Assembly: GCA_001970955.1 (NCBI GenBank)
Contig: MPUH01000189.1
Span: forward strand, 22,306 to 86,305
Direction of reading: 5' to 3'
DNA from: Stentor coeruleus
Taxonomy: Eukaryota > Ciliophora > Heterotrichea > Heterotrichida > Stentoridae
Length of the DNA: 64,000 nt
Of the stretch, positions 11,029 through 22,011 are shown in pieces; the first letter of the stretch is position 1; every line of letters begins with the position of its first letter. The position numbers and the translations under genes are program-made. The notes beneath the pieces are model-generated. The model made no database searches, was not told the DNA's origin, and worked only from the letters and a program-made list of their open reading frames with translations.

Positions 11029-14000
11029 ATGTCTGGACTAAACCAACCACTTCTGGAAGGGAACAAGGATGAGTCGAAGCCATTGTCTCTTTCAGCTCCA
11101 ACCAACGAAGCAATAAAGCCTGTAGAAACTCTAAACAAGTCTGGACTCCAGGACAGTTTTAAAGAAATCAAGGACTCTGTGGATAATACTTTCAAGTACA
11201 AAATTCAAGAGCTACCTTTTCACTGCGAACATATCAAAATCTCATCAAAGCATCATCTTCTTATAGGCTCCAGCACCCAAGAAAGCTCTATAGCCATAAA
11301 AGATTTGCATGGGAAATCTGAAATCCGCATAGTTAAAACCACCCTTGGATCAATATCTTGCATAAGATTAAACAAAGATGAGACCACAATTTACTTCGGC
11401 ACAGATGATGGGAAAATCGCTATTTATGAATTTCCATCTTTAAACCCAGAAACCATTATTATTATAGATGTCGGCCGTGGAAATGTGTTTTTTGATGTCT
11501 TGACTAATGATATTTATGCATATGATACTTATAATGAAACTTTTAATGTTATTGATGTTGAGAGTAAAAAAATTAGTATAATTTCTGATGTTGAGGGTGC
11601 ACATTATGTGAGAATCAGTCCAGATGAGAAACTTGTGGCAATTTCTTCGAGTGAATATGTTACGGTTTATAATAAAGAATTGAAATGGAAGGAATTTGTG
11701 TATAAGATCAAGGTTAAGGAAGATGAAAATGAAGATGATGAATACTATGATTATGAGGAATGCTATTTTCAATCAAAATGTGAAGTGGAATTCTGTAACA
11801 AATCAAATGTTATTGCAATTAGCTATGAAAACTATATTGAACTGTGGGATTTGAATACTGGACTTTGCTTGAAAACACTTAAGCTTCATACAGAGAGCGA
11901 TATTACTTCTTTTAAGTTTAGTGAAGATGATAGTTTGCTTGCGGCTGTAGGAATTGACCATTCAATTAACATTTGGGATTTAACTTTAAATTCAAGTTTA
12001 CCAAAGTTTCTTAACCACCCTATTGAAGAACTTAATGAAAATGAGGCTTTGTCAAATGCGCCAGTATTTTATGACCTTGAAATCGATGAAAGCCGCAACT
12101 TAATCTACACCCACGCCCTGGACTCAAACCGTTCATTCCAATGGAAAGGTATTTTCATCGACAAAGCCAAATTCCCCAAATCTAAATTCCAAAAACACGC
12201 TCAAAGATGCATAGTCTCCAAAAGCCAAAATCATGTCCTTGTCACAGATGCTAACAATCACAAGCTTTTCATTTGGGACATAGAAACCAAAGCTATAATC
12301 ACCACAATCGAGTTAACTCAAACACCATGGGAAGTTTCATTCGGTGAAGAAAACGAAAATTTCCTTTACATCTGTCACGATTCTGTTGTTCGAGAATACA
12401 ATGGCCAAACATATTCATTTATCAGAGAAATTCCTTGTGAACAAGCTGGGAGTATCTACGTTATCAGAACTTGTGGAGAATTTATTTTTGTAGGAGGAAA
12501 AGCTGGTATAGTTTTTATATTAAACCGACAAGGTGCTGTTGTTGATAAAATCGTTGGGTACAATGAATCAGTTTCAGGTATGAAAGTATGCAAAAGTAAA
12601 AACTTACTTATAACTGGAGACTTTAAAGGACATATTTTCGTCCATGAAATTGGGACCTGGGTTGAACGTGCTCATTTGATCCAACATCATCGCATGATCA
12701 GGACTATTGAAATTTTTGCAAATCAAGACACTATGATCACTGTTGCCCACGACAATAAGTGCATATTTTGGAGTATTTATGATAAGACTCATATAAAAAT
12801 TATCCATTTGCATAGCCAAATCGATTCTTGTTACTTATCGAAAGATGAGAGATCTTTTATACTTAGTACAGTTGAAGGTGATGTTAATATTTATAACTTA
12901 CCGAGTTTTAACCTTATGATGACAATGAGGTATAAAAGTAGTTTACAAAGATTTGCTGTAGATATAGATGAGAAATACTTACTTGTGAGTAACAACCTTG
13001 GAGTTTTTAGAACTTTGAGTCCTGTAGCACTTAATAACCCTTTGATTATAGATACAAACATCCATATTCCAAATTTGAGACTATTTCTTAATGGGAAAAA
13101 AAAAAAAAATACTAGCAATGATACTAGCAATAATACTAGTAATGTTACTAGCAATAATACTAGCAATGATATTAGTAATGATACTTGGATTATAGCTCCA
13201 TATATGGTGAATTCATTGCATTATTATGCTAATGACAATATAAAAAAATCACTGAAAAAAGCGATGATCGGTGGTTCGTTTTATCTAAAATCTTCATTAG
13301 GTACACCATTAGATATTGCTTTATTAAGAGATAGTACTGAAGCTGCTGGAGCAATATTGGGTCAGTTGAAAATACGTGTGGCTAGTAACAATTATGCTCT
13401 TGAAACTTTAAGTGATGTTCTTTGTAAGCTTAATCGTGAAGGGTTTAAAGGTTTGGATGAACTTTACAATGAGTGTTTGATTGAAAGTCCAGAAAAACTA
13501 CAAGATTCTTGTGTTGATGAAATTTCATTGCCAATTGTAACTTATGCTCTTACTATGAAAGTTAATCAAGAACAGTTTTTAGGCCCACAACCTGCTGAAG
13601 GACCTAAAAGAATATCGTTTTTAGTAAGTACTATTCGTATGAATCTTGAAACTGGATCTCAAGAAAGTTTGGATTTCTTAAATAGTCTTCTTGAATCAAG
13701 CAATACTGAGATATTTAAAACAAAATTCATTCAAACTATTCTTTTCGATAAATGGAAAAAAATCAAATGGATTCCCCACCTTAATGGTTTGCTTTTTGTC
13801 TTTTATCTTGTATCCTTATCAGTTTATATTGTAACAAGAGACCCACTTTATCTTCTTATAGCTCTTGTTTGGAATATTCTCACTTTCTTATATGAAGTTA
13901 TGCAGATGTTTATTGACTTTGTAGGGTATTGGAAGGATCCTTGGAATTATATTGATATTAGCAGAGCCGGCTTTTTCTATGCATATTTCTATTTTGGTTA

Positions 14001-15447
14001 CATTGCATTAGAAATTGTTACAGAAACATATCCAAATGGAGAAACTCTAGATAAGAATAGCTCAGATGATTATACTTGGATTCTAGTTTTAGTAACAATT
14101 TTATCTTGGATAAGAGGAATAACTTTATTCGCATTGTTCTCAAGCACCAGATATATGGTAAGTCTCCTAGGTGAAGTCATCAAGGACATTATTGCATTTG
14201 CTGTAGTAGTCTTTTATTCTATTTTATCATTTGCTTTTATCAAAATGTCTTATCCTGGAACCTCAGATTCTAATGATACTTCAAAAGGTCTTGGAATTTT
14301 GATTATTGATTCTTATTTTGAAGCTATTGGTGGAGGAGAATCAACCTCAGAAGGTTTTACACTAGTCCTAGTAATTGTCAACTCAATCTTCAATGTTATT
14401 ATCATGATGAATCTATTAATTTCTATCTTAGGCACAACCTATGGTCGTGTAAACGACGAAGCAGAAGTTGCTGATTTGGTTGAACTAACTGAAATGATTA
14501 TTGAAGCTGAAAGTCTTTATTATCACAGAAGAGGTGAAAAGAAAAAGAGTGTTCTTCAGATCTGCGAAGAATATACTCCTCCTGAAATAGTCCCAGCTGT
14601 TGATATTAAAATGAAATATAGAACTGTTAAAAACGAAATTGCTTCATTAAAAGAACGTAATTCTGAGTTTTTCAAAACCTGCAATCAAAAATTCGAAAAT
14701 TTATACTCAAGACATTCAGATACTCAAATGAAAATGGAGAATAATAAAAAAGATATAATCTCTGAATTGAAAAATGGAGGAGATGAATTGAAAAAGCAAG
14801 TAAAAGCACAAGCAGATAAAAATAAAGCTCAAGAAGGTGAAGGAGAATCTGAAGAAGCAGCGATAAAAAAACTATTTGTGTGTTTAAATAAGCATTCATT
14901 GAAACCTAAAATTGAAGATGGACACTTTTGCAATATTTGCAGAGATGATTTAGATGGGCAAGAAATGGGTTCTTGTAACCTTTGCAATTTTGATATGTGC
15001 TTTAATTGTGCAAGATTTTATTATGATAGTCGTGATAAACAAGTTGAAGTCCAATGTTGTGAAGGACATACCCTTTTGCATATAGATGAACTTAATGCTT
15101 ATTTAGAGAGCCATAATACACAAAATAACCTAACTTGCCGTTTTTGCAATGAAATAGTTGTAACTGAAGCATTCTGCTGTATTCCTTGCCTTTTTGTCAT
15201 GTGCACAAATTGTAGCGATTCATATACAAAAGCTCATAAAAACAAAAACATATCTTTGAAGTGCCTAAAATCTCATGATTTGAATTGGAAACATAAAGAA
15301 CTTTATAAAGAAAACTTGAAAATGACTTGCACAAAATGCAAGCATTTAAGAATAGGTTCAGGGTTTTTCACATGTTCTGAATGCCCTTCAAATTGGTGCT
15401 TGAAATGTGTTAAAGAAGTGTTTTTAACTGAAGCTTCACAAGAGTAG
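11029..15447 (+). CDS. WD40 - TRP/polycystin-like channel - zinc tail protein, paralog 2
   Basis: A 1472-residue tandem paralog of the gene just upstream, homologous over its whole length. The start MSGLNQPLLEGN matches the first paralog. WD40-like repeats fill the N-terminal half. The ankyrin-like stretch is again GTPLDIALL. Membrane helices run from about 914 to 1135, with the identical S5 segment FYSILSFAFIK and S6 segment NSIFNVIIMMNLLISILG. The soluble linker ILQICEEYTPPEIV is shared. The Cys-rich tail starts near residue 1301 (CNICRDD...CNLCNFDMCFNC) and again has three zinc-type modules. Differences are a poly-Lys plus Thr-Ser-Asn repeat insertion near residues 690-718, an acidic insertion in the propeller region (DENEDDEYYDYEE), and a longer S3-S4 loop. 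This is a recent but clearly diverged duplication. Confidence 0.88.
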   Translation: MSGLNQPLLEGNKDESKPLSLSAPTNEAIKPVETLNKSGLQDSFKEIKDSVDNTFKYKIQELPFHCEHIKISSKHHLLIGSSTQESSIAIKDLHGKSEIRIVKTTLGSISCIRLNKDETTIYFGTDDGKIAIYEFPSLNPETIIIIDVGRGNVFFDVLTNDIYAYDTYNETFNVIDVESKKISIISDVEGAHYVRISPDEKLVAISSSEYVTVYNKELKWKEFVYKIKVKEDENEDDEYYDYEECYFQSKCEVEFCNKSNVIAISYENYIELWDLNTGLCLKTLKLHTESDITSFKFSEDDSLLAAVGIDHSINIWDLTLNSSLPKFLNHPIEELNENEALSNAPVFYDLEIDESRNLIYTHALDSNRSFQWKGIFIDKAKFPKSKFQKHAQRCIVSKSQNHVLVTDANNHKLFIWDIETKAIITTIELTQTPWEVSFGEENENFLYICHDSVVREYNGQTYSFIREIPCEQAGSIYVIRTCGEFIFVGGKAGIVFILNRQGAVVDKIVGYNESVSGMKVCKSKNLLITGDFKGHIFVHEIGTWVERAHLIQHHRMIRTIEIFANQDTMITVAHDNKCIFWSIYDKTHIKIIHLHSQIDSCYLSKDERSFILSTVEGDVNIYNLPSFNLMMTMRYKSSLQRFAVDIDEKYLLVSNNLGVFRTLSPVALNNPLIIDTNIHIPNLRLFLNGKKKKNTSNDTSNNTSNVTSNNTSNDISNDTWIIAPYMVNSLHYYANDNIKKSLKKAMIGGSFYLKSSLGTPLDIALLRDSTEAAGAILGQLKIRVASNNYALETLSDVLCKLNREGFKGLDELYNECLIESPEKLQDSCVDEISLPIVTYALTMKVNQEQFLGPQPAEGPKRISFLVSTIRMNLETGSQESLDFLNSLLESSNTEIFKTKFIQTILFDKWKKIKWIPHLNGLLFVFYLVSLSVYIVTRDPLYLLIALVWNILTFLYEVMQMFIDFVGYWKDPWNYIDISRAGFFYAYFYFGYIALEIVTETYPNGETLDKNSSDDYTWILVLVTILSWIRGITLFALFSSTRYMVSLLGEVIKDIIAFAVVVFYSILSFAFIKMSYPGTSDSNDTSKGLGILIIDSYFEAIGGGESTSEGFTLVLVIVNSIFNVIIMMNLLISILGTTYGRVNDEAEVADLVELTEMIIEAESLYYHRRGEKKKSVLQICEEYTPPEIVPAVDIKMKYRTVKNEIASLKERNSEFFKTCNQKFENLYSRHSDTQMKMENNKKDIISELKNGGDELKKQVKAQADKNKAQEGEGESEEAAIKKLFVCLNKHSLKPKIEDGHFCNICRDDLDGQEMGSCNLCNFDMCFNCARFYYDSRDKQVEVQCCEGHTLLHIDELNAYLESHNTQNNLTCRFCNEIVVTEAFCCIPCLFVMCTNCSDSYTKAHKNKNISLKCLKSHDLNWKHKELYKENLKMTCTKCKHLRIGSGFFTCSECPSNWCLKCVKEVFLTEASQE
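13096..13182 (+). repeat. A14 tract plus six 12-bp units inside the channel coding sequence
   Basis: Fourteen A bases (13096-13109) encode Lys residues. Six units of 12 bp follow (13111-13182), with the pattern ACT AGC AAT NAT, and encode Thr-Ser-Asn-(Asp/Asn/Val). Paralog 1 lacks the insertion. Both parts are prone to slippage, so length may vary between alleles. Confidence 0.9.
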
Positions 15448-16764
15448 ATAGATAATTAATTAGATTTAGAAGTTAGAATAAGTTTGTGAGTATGTTGGTT
15501 TTTATATATAAATTGTGTGTGGATTTTATAAATTATAACTCATTTTTTAGATTTATTAAACCAAATATTATGTTAAATAAATTCATGGTGAATCTACTTG
15601 GAAATTGAGTATGCTTGTTATTAACTTATTAGGATAAATTTAATCCTTCTATTTAAAGAGAAATTAAGATTATTGTAGAGTTTTAGCTTTAATCAAATCT
15701 GAAATTGTTTTATCCTGATAATTTTTTTATTCAATAGGATTCTAAATAAACTGCCATAAATTCTTAGTTAGATAATGCTCTTCAACTTGTAACATTATTC
15801 ATAAAGATAATTGCAAAGAAAAGTCTAAAGATAAAGAAATCAAATGCACTATTAAGCTCCCTCTAATTTTTTTTGATTCAAAACGAAGAGAATTATTACT
15901 TTTGATGAAGAAATAGAAAAATGGTAAGAAATAAAAAGAATACAAAGAGCTTGTTGATATTCATCAAGGTAATCAAAAGCTCCCTCGACTAAAGCACTAG
16001 TTTAGTCATGGCATAAGATAAAAATGAAGAATCTAGTTTTAGCCATAAAATTGATTGAATTTTACTAAGTGTAGAATTTCTAAATGAAGAAAGAATTTGC
16101 ATATTTTAATTTATATAACTATTTTCAAGATATAATCATAGATAAGTATGGATTTTATTAGTTAAGTAGTTTTATATTTGAATATATTCATTTAAATTTA
16201 AAAGCTACAATAAATAATAGTAAAAAAATAATGATTGCTACTGATATTAACTTAATGATTTAAAATTTAGATATTTTTGATATAGAATCTATTAACTTGA
16301 ATTTAATAGTTAAATATACTAATTATTAAAATTTACTTTTTTATATACTGCAACTTAGAGTTCGTATTATGTAAGCATACTTTAAAATATTTTATAAAGA
16401 TCTATCAAAGAAATATCCTACATAATCTTCTCTAAACTTCTTAGTTGATTTTATAAAATTCTACCTAGAAAATCACATTTTCCTATTTGAATAATAAAAC
16501 AAGATTTAATTTTATATTCACTTTCCCTTTGATATCTTTATATTTTTCATAAATTTCTTATCTCAATCTACATTTAAAAACATTCAAACTCAAAACAAAT
16601 TAGCATATTTTATACTTTCTCTACAATCTTACAATGCTTTAAAATAAACTTAATATTATAAAAAATCTATAATTATTTATATATTGAGCATTTATCAGCA
16701 TATGTCTTAAAATATAATAACATTTCACATGTTATTTTTTAGTATTTAATCTTTAATAGTATTA
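15448..16764. other. Intergenic, nothing firm
   Basis: AT-rich spacer of 1.3 kb. A weak Lys-rich frame near 15790-15920 looks protein-like but is soon stopped. I do not call it a gene. Confidence 0.5.
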
Positions 16765-17247
16765 ATGTTTAGAAGTATTACTCCATTGAACCTCTCAACA
16801 CATAACCAAAAGAACAGATTATCTTACAATATTGATAATAGGAGACATACAAAAGAAGAACTTTGCTTATTAGACTTATCATGGAGAGAAAACCCCCCGG
16901 ACTATACTCAAGAGTGTATGAACTGCTATCTTAAAGGTCAGCCGCTACCGAAAATTCCCCAAAATCATATGAAAAAATCATCGTCAAAAAACTACTTCGA
17001 ACTAAACAAAACTTATATCTCAAAAATCTCAGAAGAAAAACGTAAAAAAAAGCCTTTAAACCTAAACCTCAATAAAATCGTTATTGCAATAGCAAGTTCC
17101 ACAAAAAAGAACTCAAAAACCTCATACAACTTCAAAACTCTCTCTCCGACTGATATTACACATTATCGCTTAGTAAAAAAACATACTAACAATCAGCTTG
17201 GAGTAAATAAAAGCTGTAATTTTCTCTTAACAGGCTCAAAATTTTAA
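16765..17247 (+). CDS. Small basic protein, unknown
   Basis: A 160-residue frame from ATG (MFRSITPLNLST) to TAA with no intron needed. It is rich in Lys, Asn and Ser and predicted very basic. It contains one Cys pair (CMNC) near residue 51 after LDLSWRENPPDYTQE. I recognise no domain, signal peptide or membrane segment. It is more GC-rich than its flanks and uses codons like the neighbouring genes, which supports it being coding. It could be a cytoskeletal or nucleic-acid-associated protein, but the sequence does not decide this. Confidence 0.6.
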   Translation: MFRSITPLNLSTHNQKNRLSYNIDNRRHTKEELCLLDLSWRENPPDYTQECMNCYLKGQPLPKIPQNHMKKSSSKNYFELNKTYISKISEEKRKKKPLNLNLNKIVIAIASSTKKNSKTSYNFKTLSPTDITHYRLVKKHTNNQLGVNKSCNFLLTGSKF

Positions 17248-18588
17248 AAGCATAACGGCTTTAAATAATTATATCCTACCTAGTCTGGTATTTCAGTTTT
17301 TAATATCAGAATTTGATTTTGTTTTAAATTATAGCAATATCATTTATTTTTATATAATTTGATATATTAATTCAATAGATAAAGGGATAAAAAGATCTCT
17401 TTTCCTTCAGATTTCAGCAATCCTGCTCTATGTGGTTGATAAGATTAGAAAGTAAAAGGTTTAATCTAAAACACAATATTCTTATTATTTATAACTATGA
17501 GAAAATAAAGGTGAACTTTGAATCTATGTGAAGCTCTGTCTATTGTGAATATATATAAAATGAAGAAAATATGCACAGAGAGAATTTTTAGATATGATGA
17601 AATATTTAATTCGAATGATTTTGATGAAGTTTTGGTTTTAGAATTCAAAAAAAAGATTATTATGGGAAGAGTCTACAGATGCTTCTTCTTAAGAAAATTG
17701 TAGTGACTCTTCAAGTCTTGCTTTCTTGAGTCTATCAAATTCTTTTACTCAGGTGGAGTATCAAAAGAAACTAGATATTTTGTTGAGTGAGAAATTAATA
17801 ATGCTATCATTTCTTTTGTATCTAATGATAACAATCCTATTGCTTATCTTGATAAAAATGATTTTTTTAGTATCTTACTCCAGATGATGAGCATTGCAAT
17901 TTATTATTTACTATAATATGAATTTAATTTTTTTTTGACCCTTGAAATCCTTTAAAAAGTCCACTGACCCTAAAGATAGTTTTTAATTTGGAAATAACAG
18001 AGTGTTTTCATTTGATATTATTTTAATAATATGAAATATAAACTGCAAGCAAATTATAATTAGCAATAAATAGAGATGATTGTGTATTAGAAAAAAGTTA
18101 GAAAAACTCACTTGTAAAATTTGAAAATCTTGCATATCATTAATAAAATTTCTGACTTTGATGCTTTGGTGAATGTTTTTGAAAGAAGAAGTTTAGCGAA
18201 ACGAAGTTTTTACTGGACTACAACATTGTTTATGAAACGTAAATAATTTAAGGTTGTATATTTTGCTGAGTAAATAAGGTTTTAGTTTTTTGTATTTAAG
18301 CAGTGAGGGTTAATAATTTATAGTTTTCCTAGATATAAATATAAAGTGCAGATTTAGTTTATCTTATTTATACGGACATAATATTTGTTGGTTACATTAA
18401 ATTCTTTTAGACATAGATATTTCCTATAAGTTAAATTGAAATATTATTTGGATATTTAGATTAACAAACACAATAATTCATAAAATAAACCCCAAAAGCT
18501 CCTTTAAAACATAAATACTAGTCGCAATCCAGCAACCCATCTTGTTCACAATCTTTAAAAAACTCAAACTTAAAAACTATCTAAAAAT
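17248..18588. other. Intergenic with a possible eroded frame
   Basis: AT-rich. Between about 17520 and 17930 on the plus strand, protein-like stretches (for example KKICTERIFRYDE and later NPIAYLDKNDFFSIL) appear in different frames, broken by stops. This may be a gene relic. The rest is featureless. Confidence 0.35.
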
Positions 18589-19815
18589 CTAATTTTCTTG
18601 TGTAGTAAGAACAGCTTCTAAATACTCCACACAAGGAACTTGAAACCATCTTTTCGGCATGAAGTTCCCTGTAAACCATCCAACATGTCCTCCATTATTA
18701 GTAGTCATAAGTATAAGTTTTTCATTTTCACAAAACTCTTTATAAGGTATAACTTCAGCAGATATTACTGGATCATCTAAACTACTCAAAGCAAGTACAG
18801 GTATTTTAACCTTATATAATTGATTAATTGAACTAGCTTCATTATAATATTCCTCAGCTCCTTTAAAACCACTTATTTTCGCTGTAAATTTATCATCAAA
18901 ATCATAATAACTCTTAGATTTACCAATATCAGAAAAGTCAATTCCACATCTTTTTAGCTCCTCTGGCCACTTTTCCAATTGTGGTTGAAAGGTTTTTGAT
19001 ATTCTTCTGAGGATGTTTAATATAAACTTGCCTGGTAAGCCGAAGTAAGGCCAGAAGTTTTCAGCATTTTTTGCAGCATGGGCATGATAAAAAGGGGTTG
19101 CAACAGCAGCAAGAGCTTTGAGTTTACAGTTTTCCCCTGTTAAAACAGCATATTTTAATAGAATTCCAGCACCCATTGATGTGCCTACACCAACTAAGTT
19201 CGCTTTAGGATGTTTACTATGAATATGATCAATAATATACGCATAATCATCAAAAGCACATGCACAATGGACTTTAAAAGTCTAAATATTTGTTACAAGG
19301 AGCTCATTATTGGCAATACCTCTACCATGGAGAACAGCAACAGTATAGTTTTTTTTAATAGCTTCAATGACGATAACTCTAACATATTGTGAGTCACTAT
19401 TCCCTGTAATCCCAGGTCCTATTATTAAGATTTTTGATATACTGGATTGAGATTGAGGAAGGTTGGCCCAGTCAATTGACATAAGTCCACCATCTGGTAA
19501 GAAAACTTGCTCTTTTGTGTAGAGAACTTCAGGGCAAAATATTGACTCTCCTGGAATATCACCAAGGGTTCCTTCAAATATTACATGAAGCATGCCATTG
19601 AATAACCAGCAGGTTGGTAAAAATCTTCCTTTTAGGCTTGGGCACTTAGATATTATAGATTCAGTGAAGTTTGTTCGCTTGTAGTAAAGCTGTATATGAG
19701 AAGCTATTTGAGGCTTTATGATTGAACCTATTAGCATTATAAGGATTATAGGAATAGGAGGGAATATATAGAGAAATGATAATGTGAGAAGTCCTGTTCC
19801 TAGTTTTCCCCACAT
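18589..19815 (-). CDS. ABHD1/3-YheT-type alpha/beta hydrolase, membrane anchored
   Basis: Two exons, 19815-19297 and 19281-18589, give 403 residues once the 15-nt phase-0 intron is removed. The start is the ATG at 19815 (MWGKLGTGLL); the open frame extends further up, but without an ATG. An N-terminal hydrophobic helix anchors the protein, as in ABHD1/2/3. The nucleophile elbow is GTSMG with Ser near residue 208, just after HPKANLVGV. The acid is in LSSLDDPV, near residue 342. The His is in NGGHVGWF, near residue 372; the NGGHxG box is the YheT/ABHD hallmark. By family it is a membrane-associated lipase or esterase. The substrate is not evident. The 5' end lies 166 bases from a divergent gene. 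Confidence 0.93.
19282..19296 (-). other. 15-nt spliceosomal intron in the ABHD-type gene
   Basis: The sense sequence is GTAACAAATATTTAG, phase 0, with A at position 10. Its removal joins NNELL to TFKVHCACAFDDY, restoring the strand-helix region before the catalytic Ser. Confidence 0.94.
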
Positions 19816-19981
19816 TGATAAATTTAATATTTTTCTAAGTAAGATGGCTTTGCTAAAATAATATTTGGATAAGTTTGACTTTGTAATTTTGTTATGGATT
19901 TTAATGATTGTTGCTAAATTATGAATCAAATCCTAAGCCTGTCACAAAGTACCTTATTATATTTAAATAATTAACAAAATT
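19816..19981. promoter_or_regulatory. Divergent intergenic region
   Basis: These 166 bases separate the ATG of the minus-strand hydrolase from the ATG of the plus-strand small protein, so both 5' promoters must lie here or inside the genes. No specific motif can be named. Confidence 0.4.
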
Positions 19982-20347
19982 ATGCTTCCAGGAATAAAGG
20001 AGAACAATTCCGCAATTCTTTTAAACTTCAAGCCGAAAAACCATTCAAAAAATCTCCAAAGTAGCTGTAAATACTATATAGTCATCCTCAATAAGAAGTT
20101 GAAACAAATAAAAGCAGGTCCTATAATAAAAATCCCTGAAGCTTTATTACGATATAGACAATCTAAAAGTAACAAAGATACTAAAATTTATGCTCAAAGT
20201 TTTCCCACAATTAAAGACATGGTGGAAAAGTTCAAAAGTTTCAGTCGATCTCCAGAAAAACGAAAATGCGAGTTTTACATGATTAATTCTGAGAGGCCTG
20301 ATTCAAGAAAAAGGCCTAGTATAAATCCTAAGTCTATACAAAATTGA
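19982..20347 (+). CDS. Small basic protein, unknown
   Basis: A 121-residue frame from ATG (MLPGIKENNSAILLNFKPKN) to TGA, so TGA is used as a terminator here. It is Lys, Ser and Arg rich, with a C-terminal RSPEKRKCEFYMINSERPDS segment that could be phosphorylated. No domain, signal peptide or membrane helix is visible. It is divergent from the hydrolase gene, 166 bases away. Function is unknown; small basic proteins of this type are often cytoskeletal or basal-body associated in ciliates, which is only a guess. Confidence 0.55.
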   Translation: MLPGIKENNSAILLNFKPKNHSKNLQSSCKYYIVILNKKLKQIKAGPIIKIPEALLRYRQSKSNKDTKIYAQSFPTIKDMVEKFKSFSRSPEKRKCEFYMINSERPDSRKRPSINPKSIQN

Positions 20348-20629
20348 GCGAATATAATTTATTTGCTTGAAAGACAAGATTATGCTGATAGTAATCTAAA
20401 AAGAATTATATAAATATAAAGTTATGATAAATAGATAATGACATAGGAAATATACTCTTAAAAAAATAAAAACATAAACTATGAACTTACTTCTCAGTTT
20501 CCTTCTTGTCATAAATACCCATATACCCTAATCGCATTCTCTTATTTTCTACATTCAAAATTCGTATTAAAATCAAAACAATTTTTCTAACTAAATTATA
20601 ACAAACATCAAATTATATTTATATGTAAA

Positions 20630-21547
20630 TTATAACAATGTAGTATTAGCTACATGAAAATATTGTGCTGATGAGAATTTTGTTTTGACCCCTTTTAAAC
20701 TAGACCTAGAAGCATTCTGAAATAATAAGCACATCTCTTTAGCACATGGTTTAATTTGTTCTTCTAAATACCCACTAGCTTTCTTCAACTCCTCAGTCCA
20801 CTCAGGCTTAACCTCTTTAATTTTAAACATAAGATATAATGAAGCTGCAGCATTCATAGAATTCGGATACTTTAGCATATTATAATCAATAAGAGCTAAT
20901 TCTTGCAAATAACTAGCAAGGGCAAATTGTTGTTCACAACATCCAGCAAGCCTTGAATACCTTTCTAAAAATCTAAAAGCGCTTGGTACTGTTATATTAT
21001 ATTCTAAAACTTTCAATATCACGGCTTCAGTTTGTAAAATTTCTTCTTTAGTATAAGCTTTATCTGTTATATACACAAGATCTCTAGTTTCTGGAGGGTA
21101 AATATCTTCATATTTGCTAGCTATAAGTAATGCTGAAACACCAATTAATTGTAAACGCGACCTACAGATTGGAGTTTTTTCTAAATATCTGTCTATAATA
21201 TTCACTGCAAGAAAAAGGGTTTCTGAAGCTAATTTGAAACGAAAATGCACTTCTACAAGCCAATCTATAAGTACTGAACGCATTTTTTCTGAAATATCTG
21301 TTTGTTGTTTCATATACCCATACTTTGCTTTATGATGGCTTTCGATTGATTTAAGATATTCGTAAATTTCTTCTGAATAGTAGTCAAGAAGTTGAGGGTC
21401 GTTAGAGCTTTGTTGAGAAGATTGGGAAATAGGCTTGGTTAAATCAGTGCCAAAGCAACGCTGAGTAGGAAAAGATAATGAGGACTTACTTTTTTGCTGG
21501 ATGTTTTCTTTATTTTCTGGCTCTTCTAAGGGATTTGCCCTTATCAT
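20630..21547 (-). CDS. B-type mitotic cyclin
   Basis: A 305-residue intronless protein. The N-terminus carries a KEN box (residues 13-15, in PENKENIQQ), a degradation signal read by APC/C-Cdh1. I see no clear RxxL destruction box. The cyclin box starts near residue 57. MRSVLIDWLVEVHFRFKL (89-106) is the diagnostic A/B-cyclin signature, and LIASKYEDIYPPE is the second conserved stretch. The C-terminal cyclin fold includes LERYSRLAGCCEQQ and the ELALIDY segment. It would bind and activate a CDK at mitosis. Length and motifs fit cyclin B better than cyclin A. The short N-terminus is usual for protists. Confidence 0.93.
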   Translation of the reverse strand: MIRANPLEEPENKENIQQKSKSSLSFPTQRCFGTDLTKPISQSSQQSSNDPQLLDYYSEEIYEYLKSIESHHKAKYGYMKQQTDISEKMRSVLIDWLVEVHFRFKLASETLFLAVNIIDRYLEKTPICRSRLQLIGVSALLIASKYEDIYPPETRDLVYITDKAYTKEEILQTEAVILKVLEYNITVPSAFRFLERYSRLAGCCEQQFALASYLQELALIDYNMLKYPNSMNAAASLYLMFKIKEVKPEWTEELKKASGYLEEQIKPCAKEMCLLFQNASRSSLKGVKTKFSSAQYFHVANTTLL

Positions 21548-22011
21548 TAGAATTATATTTAAAATTGCTAACGGAAAATATATAAATAATTTTGGGGATG
21601 CTTGGGTTTTTTATAATATTTTATAGGGTTTTGGGAAAGATGATTAAAGTTATGAAGATATAAAAGAAATTGGAAGATTGTAAAATTTAAGATATTTTAG
21701 AGTAATGATGATGAATTTTTATTGAATAAAATTTATTATCAGTAAGCAGATAATTATTATTAATATATTTTATGATTAAAGCATAATTTTACTACTAGTT
21801 TTCATTATTAAATAAACCTGATTACATCAACTAAATAAATTTGATAGACTGTAAAATATAATTTGATTACTCATATCAATAGTAGCAAGTTTGAATCAAA
21901 TTTTCTATATAAGTCCTTCTAATACTCAAAATTAAATATAATAAATCATAAATCCTTTCACACAAAATTCTATCTTTATAGCCTTATGATTTATACCAAA
22001 TTAATATATTC
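21548..22011. other. Intergenic, nothing recognised
   Basis: AT-rich spacer between the start of cyclin B and the repeat-borne frame at 22012. It should hold the cyclin promoter; no motif is identifiable. Confidence 0.5.

Noticed and set aside
6512-15447. The two channel frames as one gene split by an intron
   Set aside because: Each has its own ATG, full domain set and stop, and they align with each other end to end, so they are tandem duplicates.
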